Assembly: GCA_938004235.1 (NCBI GenBank)
Contig: CALKWL010000055.1
Location: 1 to 5,186, forward strand
Origin: an uncultured Gammaproteobacteria bacterium
Lineage (GTDB): Bacteria > Pseudomonadota > Gammaproteobacteria > Halothiobacillales > Halothiobacillaceae
Length of the DNA: 5,186 nucleotides
Direction: 5' to 3'
Within the stretch, counting starts at the first letter, position 1. Each line of letters opens with the position of its first letter. Of this stretch, positions 1-5,140 are shown piece by piece. The position numbers and the translations under genes were made by a program. Below the pieces are notes generated by a model. The model did no database searches and was not told where the DNA came from. It was given only the letters and a program-made list of their open reading frames with translations.

Positions 1-46
1 AGATTGACTGACGTGACTGGAGTTCAGACGTGTGCTCTTCCGATCT
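1..46. other. Illumina P7-side adapter with index (not genomic)
   Basis: Positions 13-46 match the TruSeq read-2 adapter, beginning GTGACTGGAGTTC and ending CTCTTCCGATCT. The preceding AGAT (1-4) fits the end of the P7 primer, and 5-12 (TGACTGAC) sits where an 8-nt index would be. Genomic sequence therefore begins at 47. Open frames reaching into this stretch carry adapter-encoded peptides, such as IGRAHV on the minus strand and MCSSDL on the plus strand, which are artefacts. Confidence 0.97.
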
Positions 47-587
47 TGATGGCGCCGACCAGGATGAGCAGGGCGATCATGACGGACACGGCGTCGATCC
101 GCCCGAGCGCACCCACTTTCTCTTCAATCGAGCGAATCCAGTGAATGTCCTTGTCTTCGTCCAGGAAGTAGTTCAGGAACACGAGCAGCAGGAACATGCC
201 GCCAAAGGCGGAGATTTCGCCGTGATGTTCCATGAGTTTGGTCGAATATTCATCCGGGCGGTCAATGGCCATGCTCCAGACATCGAATAACCCTATGTCT
301 GCCGTGACCGAGACGATCAACAGGGGGAAGAGCAGCCGCATACCGAAGACGGCGATGAAAATGCCCACGGTAAGAAACATCGTGCGCCAGAAGCGATCCC
401 AGGTCTTGAGGACGGAGGCGTTAATCACTGCGTTGTCGAAGGAAAGCGAAACTTCCATCACGCCGAGGATGACGGCAATGGTCAAGGCGCCGACGGCTCC
501 GCCCACGCCGCCGGTATGGAAACCCCACCAGGCGGCGAGCCCGAGGGCAATGGCGGTGAAGGCGAATGAAAAGGTGAAGTGTTTCAT
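47..587 (-). CDS. DUF475 (TerC-like) integral membrane protein, 3'-truncated
   Basis: N-terminal 180 residues of a polytopic inner-membrane protein of the DUF475 family, which resembles the TerC family and has no firmly established function. The family signature EVSLSFDNAVINA is at residues 45-57, with an acidic residue and a DN pair inside a membrane helix, a pattern reminiscent of TerC and metal transporters. FGMRLLFPL follows at 81-89 and DEDKDIHWI at 143-151. Hydrophobic helices lie at about 5-22, 30-50, 69-97, 127-141 and 166-180. Family members are, from memory, about 330-380 residues, so roughly half is missing: the frame runs into adapter at 46 and the last six codons before the apparent stop are adapter. 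I chose the ATG at 585-587, which gives the usual MKHF-type N-terminus. A TTG 30 bases upstream is also open, and neither has a clear Shine-Dalgarno. It lies 65 bp downstream of the DUF2062 gene on the same strand and may be cotranscribed. Confidence 0.88.
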
Positions 588-652
588 TAAGACAGGGCTC
601 GGGTTGGCTAAATACAAATAGGGGAGGGAGTCTTCGGGAATGCTAGCAGAAT

Positions 653-1174
653 TTACGTTTGCGTTAAGCGTTGTCCGCGCTTCCTGAGGTAGATCATCAC
701 GTACACCCGCCAGAACGCCTGAATGCCCCAGTACCCCAGAAACGCCGTGATGACCGACAGCATGAAGTGCCCGACGATCAGCGGCAGGCCAATCGAAGAG
801 AGGTTATCCCAGATCCAGCGCCATTCGAATTGCTCCGGCAGGGGTTTGAACTCGCCCGGTACAACCAGGCTGCCCAGCCAGTAGGCGGAAAGTTCGATGG
901 GAACCATAGTGAGCGGATTGGTGATGAAGACCATCAGCACGGCAATCGGCAGGTTGGCGCGCAGCCAGATGGCTAAAATCGCGGCAATCGGGCTTTGGAA
1001 TGGAATGGGCAGGAAAGCGGCAAACAGGCCCGCACTGAAGGCTCGTGCGACCGAGTGACGGTTGAAATGCCAAAGGTTCGGGTCGTGCAGGATATGTGCG
1101 AAGCGTCGAAACAGTTCGTTTTCGCGGAGGGTGTCGGGATGGGGCGCAATACGACGGAAAAGTTTTTTGGGCAT
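653..1174 (-). CDS. DUF2062 domain-containing membrane protein
   Basis: Complete 173-residue protein of the DUF2062 family, small bacterial inner-membrane proteins of unknown function. After a basic amphipathic N-terminus (about 1-40), the conserved LPIPFQ lies at 55-60 and ITNPLTMVPI at 84-93. The latter is the family's characteristic TNP..(T)..P pattern. Hydrophobic segments are at about 43-70, 74-104 and 127-150, and the C-terminus is strongly basic (LRKRGQRL), probably cytoplasmic. The ATG at 1172-1174 is chosen because it gives the normal MPKKLFRR start. The frame stays open to a TTG at 1228, but that extension would overlap a candidate promoter and is not hydrophobic or conserved-looking. 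The Shine-Dalgarno is weak. The gene starts 54 bp after the uvrB stop on the same strand, with its own promoter candidate in between, so both readthrough and independent expression are possible. Confidence 0.9.
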   Translation of the reverse strand: MPKKLFRRIAPHPDTLRENELFRRFAHILHDPNLWHFNRHSVARAFSAGLFAAFLPIPFQSPIAAILAIWLRANLPIAVLMVFITNPLTMVPIELSAYWLGSLVVPGEFKPLPEQFEWRWIWDNLSSIGLPLIVGHFMLSVITAFLGYWGIQAFWRVYVMIYLRKRGQRLTQT

Positions 1175-1199
1175 AACGGAGGTCTCGGAGTATCGCGCG

Positions 1200-1228
1200 T
1201 TTATACGCGGGCAGTGTGAACGCTGCAA
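1200..1228 (-). promoter_or_regulatory. Candidate sigma70-type promoter for the DUF2062 gene
   Basis: On the minus strand a TATAAA -10 box (1200-1205) is preceded by TTGCAG (1223-1228) with 17 bp between them. The -10 is a 5/6 match, and only the first three bases of the -35 match. It sits in the uvrB-DUF2062 gap, about 25 bp ahead of the DUF2062 ATG, and its -35 abuts the uvrB stop codon. The sequence CGCGTTTATACGCG around the -10 can form a small hairpin but has no T-tract, so it is not a terminator. Confidence 0.4.
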
Positions 1229-3268
1229 TCATGTTTCGCTGGGTGTTCGCAGGCCAAAAGCCAGTTCGCGCAGGCGGGCGAGTTCGTCGCGCAGGCGGGC
1301 GGCGTCTTCAAACTCAAGATTGCGCGCCTTGGCATACATTTCCTGTTCAAGTTTTTTGATTTTCTTGGCGGCAATGTCTGGCGAGAGATAAGAGCCCTGT
1401 TCCTCACTTATCCTGCTGGAGCGTGTGCCGGGGCGCGCACCGGGGATGCGGGCGTCGCCGGTCTCCAGAATGTCGGCGATGTTTTTGCGTATGCCTTGCG
1501 GAACAATGCCGCGCTCAAGATTGAAGGCGATTTGCTTGGCGCGACGGCGTTCGGTCTCGTCCATGGCTTTTTGCATCGAATTCGTAATGCGGTCGGCGTA
1601 CAAAATCGCCTTGCCGTTGACATTGCGCGCCGCGCGACCGATGGTCTGGATCAGGGAGCGCTCAGAGCGCAAAAAACCTTCCTTGTCGGCGTCAAGAATG
1701 GCGACCAGTGCGACCTCGGGGATGTCCAGCCCTTCGCGCAACAGGTTGATGCCGACCAGCACGTCGAAGGTGCCAAGACGCAGGTCACGGATGATTTCCA
1801 CGCGCTCGACGGTGTCGATATCGGAGTGCAGGTAGCGCACTTTCACGCCATGATCGTGCAGATATTCGGTCAAATCTTCCGCCATGCGCTTGGTCAGGGT
1901 CGTGACCAGAACGCGCTCATCTTTTTCGGCGCGCAGGTTGATTTCGGAAAGCACATCGTCCACCTGCGTGCCGACCGGGCGCACTTCAAGCAATGGATCG
2001 ACCAGCCCTGTGGGGCGCACCACCTGTTCAACCACCTGGCCGCTGTGCTCGGCTTCGTACTGTGCCGGTGTGGCCGAAACAAAAATGGTTTGTGGCATGA
2101 TGCGCTCAAACTCATCGAAGCGCAGCGGGCGGTTATCCAGCGCAGACGGCAGGCGGAAGCCGTAGTTGACCAGGTTTTCCTTGCGCGAGCGATCCCCCTT
2201 GTACATGGCGCCCACCTGCGGCACGGTGACATGCGACTCGTCGATCACCAGCAGCGCATCGTGTGGGATGTAGTCGTACAAACAGGGCGGCGGCAGGCCG
2301 GGATCGCGTCCCGACAAGTAACGCGAGTAGTTTTCGATGCCGCTGCAATAGCCCAGTTCGGCCATCATCTCCAGATCGAACTGCACGCGCTGTTCCAGGC
2401 GCTGGGCTTCCACCAGGCGGTCGGCCTCGCGCAGCTCCACCAGGCGCGCTTTCAGCTCGATCTTGATTTCTTCCATCGCCTTGAACACGCGCTCCTTGGG
2501 GGTGACAAAGTGCGAGGAGGGGTACACGGTATAACGCGGCACACGATGCAGTACTTCGCCCGTGAGTGGATCAAATAACGTGACCTGCTCAATTTCATCA
2601 TCGAACAACTCTACGCGCACCGCTTCGTTATCACTTTCGGCGGGGTGAATGTCGATCACATCGCCGCGCACGCGGAAGGTTCCTCGCCGGAAATCGATGT
2701 CATTGCGCGTGTACTGCATGTCGGAGAGGCGGCGCAAAATGGCGCGTTGATCCATGCGGTCGCCTTTTTTCAGATGCAGGATCATCTTCAGATAGGCTTC
2801 CGGGTCACCCAGGCCGTAAATCGACGACACGGTGGCGACAATGATGACGTCCTTGCGCTCGAACAGCGCCTTGGTGGCCGACAGACGCATCTGTTCGATG
2901 TGCTCGTTCACCGATGAATCCTTCTCGATAAAGGTGTCCGAGGCGGCGACATAGGCTTCGGGCTGGTAATAGTCGAAGTACGAGACAAAATACTCGACCG
3001 CGTTTTCGGGGAAAAAACCCTTCATTTCGCCATACAGCTGCGCGGCCAGGGTTTTGTTATGCACTAGAACCAGGGTCGGACGTTGCACCTGGGCAATGAC
3101 ATTCGCAATGGTGAAGGTCTTACCTGAGCCGGTGACTCCAAGCAGGGTTTGTCCCGCAAGCCCGGCGCGAAGGCCCTGCACCAGTTGGCTGATGGCGGTG
3201 GGCTGATCGCCGGCAGGCGCGTAATCGGAAACGAGTTGGAACATCTTTGACGGAGCGGTGTCGGACAT
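1229..3268 (-). CDS. uvrB: Excinuclease ABC subunit UvrB
   Basis: Full-length 679-residue UvrB, close to the usual length of about 670. UvrB is the DNA-damage verification helicase of nucleotide excision repair in the cytoplasm. It is loaded by UvrA, verifies the lesion and recruits UvrC for incision. Visible motifs: Walker A GVTGSGKT at 44-51; the aromatic-rich beta-hairpin (about 92-123, YFVSYFDYYQPEAY) that inserts between the strands; the UvrB interaction domain at about 160-250; motif II DESH at 343-346; SAT at 398-400; motif V from GINLLREGLDIPE at about 506; motif VI QTIGRAARN at 541-549; the YAD/RRR motif at 557-559 and 574-576; and a C-terminal UVR domain (about 632-670) that binds UvrC. 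All key helicase residues are intact. The ATG at 3266-3268 gives the standard N-terminus, though the Shine-Dalgarno is poor. The gene is divergent from the aminotransferase. I see no CTG-N10-CAG LexA box in the upstream gap. Confidence 0.99.
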   Translation of the reverse strand: MSDTAPSKMFQLVSDYAPAGDQPTAISQLVQGLRAGLAGQTLLGVTGSGKTFTIANVIAQVQRPTLVLVHNKTLAAQLYGEMKGFFPENAVEYFVSYFDYYQPEAYVAASDTFIEKDSSVNEHIEQMRLSATKALFERKDVIIVATVSSIYGLGDPEAYLKMILHLKKGDRMDQRAILRRLSDMQYTRNDIDFRRGTFRVRGDVIDIHPAESDNEAVRVELFDDEIEQVTLFDPLTGEVLHRVPRYTVYPSSHFVTPKERVFKAMEEIKIELKARLVELREADRLVEAQRLEQRVQFDLEMMAELGYCSGIENYSRYLSGRDPGLPPPCLYDYIPHDALLVIDESHVTVPQVGAMYKGDRSRKENLVNYGFRLPSALDNRPLRFDEFERIMPQTIFVSATPAQYEAEHSGQVVEQVVRPTGLVDPLLEVRPVGTQVDDVLSEINLRAEKDERVLVTTLTKRMAEDLTEYLHDHGVKVRYLHSDIDTVERVEIIRDLRLGTFDVLVGINLLREGLDIPEVALVAILDADKEGFLRSERSLIQTIGRAARNVNGKAILYADRITNSMQKAMDETERRRAKQIAFNLERGIVPQGIRKNIADILETGDARIPGARPGTRSSRISEEQGSYLSPDIAAKKIKKLEQEMYAKARNLEFEDAARLRDELARLRELAFGLRTPSET

Positions 3269-3312
3269 GCGGGGCAGGTTACGTTAAAATGCCAAAACTT
3301 GCGCTTTGTCAC
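3262..3312. promoter_or_regulatory. Candidate overlapping divergent promoter elements (uvrB / aminotransferase)
   Basis: The short gap between the two divergent genes must hold both promoters unless transcription enters from elsewhere. Rightward, CGGACA (3262-3267) and TAAAAT (3285-3290) are 17 bp apart. Leftward on the minus strand, GTGACA (3307-3312) and TTTTAA (3284-3289) are 17 bp apart. The two -10 candidates share the same A/T patch, so the two promoters would be mutually exclusive if real. The -10 matches are modest, particularly for the uvrB direction. Confidence 0.25.
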
Positions 3313-3319
3313 ATATTAT

Positions 3320-3325
3320 TGAGGT
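3320..3325 (+). promoter_or_regulatory. Ribosome binding site deciding the aminotransferase TTG start
   Basis: TGAGGT ends 7 bases before the TTG at 3333-3335, good Shine-Dalgarno spacing. The upstream in-frame TTG (3306) has no such element, and the in-frame GTG at 3327 is too close to it. This supports translation from 3333. Confidence 0.6.
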
Positions 3326-3332
3326 TGTGTTC

Positions 3333-4514
3333 TTGGACATTCATCTGTCGCACCGGGTTCAACGGATCAAGCCGTCACCAACGCTGGCCGTGTCGGCGCT
3401 CGCCGCCAAACTGAAAGCTGAAGGCCGCGATATTATCAGCCTGGGTACCGGCGAGCCGGATTTTGATACGCCGCTGCATATCCGTGAAGCGGCCATTGCG
3501 GCAATAAACAAGGGCTTTACCCGCTACACCCAGGTCGACGGCATCCCCTCGCTCAAAAAAGCGGTGATCGACAAATTCGAGCGCGACAGCGGCCTGAGCT
3601 ATGCGCCTAACCAGATTCTGGTCTCCGTGGGCGGCAAGCAAAGCTTTTACAACCTCGCCATGTCGCTGCTGGATAGCGGCGATGAAGTCATCATTCCCGC
3701 GCCCTACTGGGTATCGTACCCCGACATGGTGCTGCTGGCGGACGGCAAGCCCGTCATCGTTGAATGTGAGCAGGCGCAGGGCTTCAAGCTCCTGCCCGCA
3801 CAGCTCGAAGCCGCCATTACGTCGCGCACCAAGCTGTTTGTCATCAACAGCCCGTCCAACCCGACTGGCGTGGCCTACACCCGCAAGGAGCTGGAAGCCT
3901 TAGGCGAGGTGCTGCGCCGTCACCCGCAGGTGCTGATTGCCACCGATGATATGTACGAAAAAATCCTCTGGGCGGATGAGCCTTTCTGCAACATCGTCAT
4001 GGCCTGCCCGGATTTGTATGACCGCACCATCGTGCTCAACGGCGTCTCCAAGGCCTATGCCATGACCGGCTGGCGCATCGGCTATGCGGCGGGTTCGGTC
4101 AAGCTCATCAATGCCATGGCCAATGTGCAATCGCAAAGCACCTCGAATCCCACATCCATTTCACAGGTGGCGGCGCAGGCGGCGCTTGAGGGGGGAGATG
4201 CCTGCATTCTTCCGATGATCGAAGCCTTCAAATCGCGGCATGATTTTGTGGTCGCCGCGCTGAATGCCATGCCGGGCGTGTCCTGTCTGCCCAGTCAGGG
4301 TGCGTTTTACGGTTTTCCCGACATAAAAGAAGCCATGCGTCGCTTGGGGCTGAAAGACGACATCGAACTTTCAAACAAGCTGCTCTACGACACAGGCGTT
4401 GCCGTCGTACCCGGCTCGGCGTTTGGCGCGCCAGGGCATGTGCGCCTGTCCTATGCCACATCCATGACGCAGCTTGAACAGGCGATGCGTCGCTTGGCCG
4501 AAGCCTTGGTGTAA
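3333..4514 (+). CDS. Class I pyridoxal phosphate-dependent aminotransferase, aspartate aminotransferase type
   Basis: A 393-residue fold-type I aminotransferase that most resembles the bacterial aspartate aminotransferase Ib group. These enzymes transfer the amino group of aspartate to 2-oxoglutarate, and some also use prephenate. Substrate specificity cannot be read from sequence alone. Numbering from the TTG start: N-terminal RVQRIKPSPT; GTGEPDFDTP at about 38-47; GGKQ at 100-103 in the cofactor phosphate region; NPTG at 176-179; the TDDMYE segment with Asp205 (pyridine nitrogen) and Tyr208; the Schiff-base lysine Lys240 in SKAYAMTGWRIGY, followed by Arg248; and Arg371 in HVRLSYA, the substrate alpha-carboxylate arginine. 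Length is typical (about 390-400). The start is TTG at 3333, backed by TGAGGT 7 bases upstream and by the N-terminus usual for the family. An upstream TTG at 3306 would add nine unlikely residues. It is divergent from uvrB and ends 65 bp before the tRNA-Asn gene, whose promoter lies in that gap. No terminator follows it, so readthrough into the tRNAs is possible. Confidence 0.93.
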   Translation: MDIHLSHRVQRIKPSPTLAVSALAAKLKAEGRDIISLGTGEPDFDTPLHIREAAIAAINKGFTRYTQVDGIPSLKKAVIDKFERDSGLSYAPNQILVSVGGKQSFYNLAMSLLDSGDEVIIPAPYWVSYPDMVLLADGKPVIVECEQAQGFKLLPAQLEAAITSRTKLFVINSPSNPTGVAYTRKELEALGEVLRRHPQVLIATDDMYEKILWADEPFCNIVMACPDLYDRTIVLNGVSKAYAMTGWRIGYAAGSVKLINAMANVQSQSTSNPTSISQVAAQAALEGGDACILPMIEAFKSRHDFVVAALNAMPGVSCLPSQGAFYGFPDIKEAMRRLGLKDDIELSNKLLYDTGVAVVPGSAFGAPGHVRLSYATSMTQLEQAMRRLAEALV

Positions 4515-4533
4515 ACAAATTTTCACAAAGGCG

Positions 4534-4561
4534 TTGACACGCAGGTCGAAGACTCTATAAT
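4534..4561 (+). promoter_or_regulatory. Consensus promoter of the tRNA-Asn/tRNA-Arg operon
   Basis: A perfect TTGACA (4534-4539) and a perfect TATAAT (4556-4561) are separated by 16 bp. A GC-rich stretch GCGCCCCC follows the -10. Such GC-rich discriminators are typical of stable-RNA promoters shut down by the stringent response (ppGpp/DksA in model proteobacteria); that regulation is an inference here. Transcription would begin near 4568, about a dozen bases before the mature tRNA-Asn 5' end. Confidence 0.9.
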
Positions 4562-4579
4562 GCGCCCCCACAGAGTTAC

Positions 4580-4654
4580 TCCCGAATGGCGCAGCGGTAG
4601 CGCAGCGGACTGTTAATCCGTTGGTCGCTGGTTCGAATCCAGCTTCGGGAGCCA
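4580..4654 (+). tRNA. tRNA-Asn (anticodon GTT)
   Basis: The cloverleaf folds fully. The acceptor stem is TCCCGAA (4580-4586) with TTCGGGA (4644-4650), followed by discriminator G and an encoded CCA (4652-4654). The D stem is GCGC/GCGC. The anticodon arm is GCGGA-CTGTTAA-TCCGT with anticodon GTT at 4612-4614. The T arm is GCTGG-TTCGAAT-CCAGC. It decodes AAC and AAU. It is the first gene of a two-tRNA operon behind a consensus promoter, and only 14 bp separate it from tRNA-Arg. Confidence 0.97.
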
Positions 4655-4668
4655 TCTGTGAAAGTTAA

Positions 4669-4745
4669 GCGCCCGTAGCTCAGTTGGATAGAGTATCTGG
4701 CTACGAACCAGAGGGTCGGGCGTTCGAATCGCTCCGGGCGCACCA
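4669..4745 (+). tRNA. tRNA-Arg (anticodon ACG)
   Basis: Complete cloverleaf: acceptor GCGCCCG (4669-4675) with CGGGCGC (4735-4741), discriminator A and encoded CCA (4743-4745). The anticodon arm is TCTGG-CTACGAA-CCAGA with anticodon ACG at 4703-4705. The T arm is GGGCG-TTCGAAT-CGCTC, with one G-T pair. A34 is normally converted to inosine by TadA so that the tRNA reads CGU, CGC and CGA. It is the last gene of the operon and is closed by a terminator 8 bp downstream. tRNA 3' ends are frequent integration points for mobile DNA, and the sequence to its right is accessory in nature, but I see no second copy of the tRNA 3' end inside the window. Confidence 0.97.
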
Positions 4746-4753
4746 TATGAATC

Positions 4754-4791
4754 AAGCACTTAGATGGAAACGTCTAGGTGCTTTTTCTTTT
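4754..4791 (+). terminator. Rho-independent terminator of the tRNA operon
   Basis: The inverted repeat AAGCACTTAGA (4754-4764) and TCTAGGTGCTT (4773-4783) forms an 11-bp stem with one G-T pair and an 8-base loop. It is followed by a T-rich run (TTTCTTTT). It lies 8 bp after the tRNA-Arg CCA and ends the operon. Confidence 0.9.
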
Positions 4792-4801
4792 GTGTCGGCT
4801 C

Positions 4802-4825
4802 CACGTGACCACTCACGTGACCACT
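4802..4825. repeat. Perfect 12-bp tandem duplication
   Basis: CACGTGACCACT occurs twice head to tail (4802-4813 and 4814-4825) without mismatch. Each unit contains the palindrome CACGTG. It lies between two opposed terminators, outside any gene. It could be a protein-binding pair, a remnant of an integration or duplication event, or chance. I cannot assign a function. Confidence 0.8.
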
Positions 4826-4843
4826 TGCCTTGCGCTAGGCAAC

Positions 4844-4868
4844 AAAAAAACCCGGCAACATGGCCGGG
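4844..4868 (-). terminator. Rho-independent terminator facing left (minus strand)
   Basis: Read on the minus strand, CCCGGC (4863-4868) and GCCGGG (4851-4856) form a GC-only 6-bp stem with a 6-base loop, followed by seven T residues (4850 down to 4844). It would stop transcripts arriving from the right, that is from the CRISPR side. Nothing encoded on the minus strand between it and the array is an obvious gene. The RNA it ends is therefore a readthrough transcript from beyond the window, an antisense array transcript, or an unrecognised small RNA. Confidence 0.8.
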
Positions 4869-4967
4869 CAGGGTTGGATTCTGAATCGCACCCTTTGTTT
4901 CAAGTGAGGGTGTGCGCCATCGGCGCAGGGTGTCAATTCTGCCGCTGCGCGTCGGGCGCTACCCGAA
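4869..4967. other. Hairpin-rich array flank, no gene recognised
   Basis: This stretch between the minus-strand terminator and the first CRISPR repeat encodes no convincing protein and is not the A/T-rich leader seen beside many arrays. It contains several inverted repeats. CGCACCCT (4887-4894) pairs with AGGG-TG-TGCG (4907-4916), with a two-base bulge. TGCGCC (4913-4918) pairs with GGCGCA (4922-4927). TCGGG (4952-4956) pairs with CCCGA (4962-4966) and abuts the first repeat. AGGGTGT occurs twice (4907-4913, 4927-4933), so CACCCT has two possible partners. It may be array flank or part of a structured RNA read leftwards to the terminator at 4844; the latter is speculative. Confidence 0.35.
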
Positions 4968-5140
4968 GTTGTAGCTCCCTCTCTCACCCCGGAAAGCTAC
5001 AATGCTTGCTCAGGCGGTAGCCGCGATTGGTGAGTTGTAGCTCCCTCTCTCACCCCGGAAAGCTACAATACCAGCCAAGATACAACTCAAGCGCAACGGT
5101 TGTAGCTCCCTCTCTCACCCCGGAAAGCTACAATTCTCGA
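4968..5140 (+). CRISPR. Type II-C-like CRISPR array, first three repeats, runs off contig
   Basis: Three identical 36-bp repeats lie at 4968-5003, 5034-5069 and 5099-5134. They flank spacers of 30 bp (5004-5033) and 29 bp (5070-5098), followed by six bases of a third spacer before adapter. The repeat starts GTTGTAGCTCCCT and ends GCTACAAT. Compared from memory with the Neisseria meningitidis type II-C repeat it is the same length and matches at about 29 of 36 positions, including both ends. Its ends are inverted (GTTGTAGCT against AGCTACAAT, 9 pairs including one G-T). Together with 36/30 geometry this points to a Cas9 system of subtype II-C. By that homology crRNAs read on the plus strand, each spacer followed by the repeat's 5' part. 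In Neisseria each repeat carries its own promoter; here the repeat also ends in a TACAAT -10-like box. No cas gene or confident tracrRNA is in the window. The repeats are undiverged, so this does not look like a decayed end. Confidence 0.95.

Noticed and set aside
30..290. Plus-strand open frame starting MCSSDL
   Set aside because: It begins inside the sequencing adapter and runs antisense to the DUF475 gene.
588..617. TTG at 617 as start of the DUF475 protein
   Set aside because: It adds ten residues not typical of the family and has no Shine-Dalgarno. The ATG at 587 gives the usual MKHF-type N-terminus.
1178..1183. Strong GGAGGT Shine-Dalgarno-like sequence on the plus strand
   Set aside because: No start codon at proper spacing and no plausible plus-strand gene follows; it lies in the leader of the minus-strand DUF2062 gene.
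1196..1209. CGCGT-TTAT-ACGCG hairpin downstream of uvrB as a terminator
   Set aside because: Five-bp stem with no T-tract on either strand; it overlaps the candidate DUF2062 -10 box instead.
1496..2578. 360-codon open frame on the plus strand opposite uvrB
   Set aside because: Entirely antisense to the intact uvrB gene. Its protein is rich in His, Gln, Asp and Val with no recognisable domain, as expected from the complement of a GC-rich gene.
4746..4967. A conventional tracrRNA with an imperfect anti-repeat left of the array
   Set aside because: I looked on both strands for a partial complement of the repeat outside the repeats themselves and found none. Only the repeat-1 antisense idea remains, and it is listed as speculative.
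4684..5020. Plus-strand open frames of 66 and 80 codons over tRNA-Arg, the terminators and the first CRISPR repeat
   Set aside because: They overlap an RNA gene, a terminator and a repeat, with no ribosome binding site or recognisable protein features.
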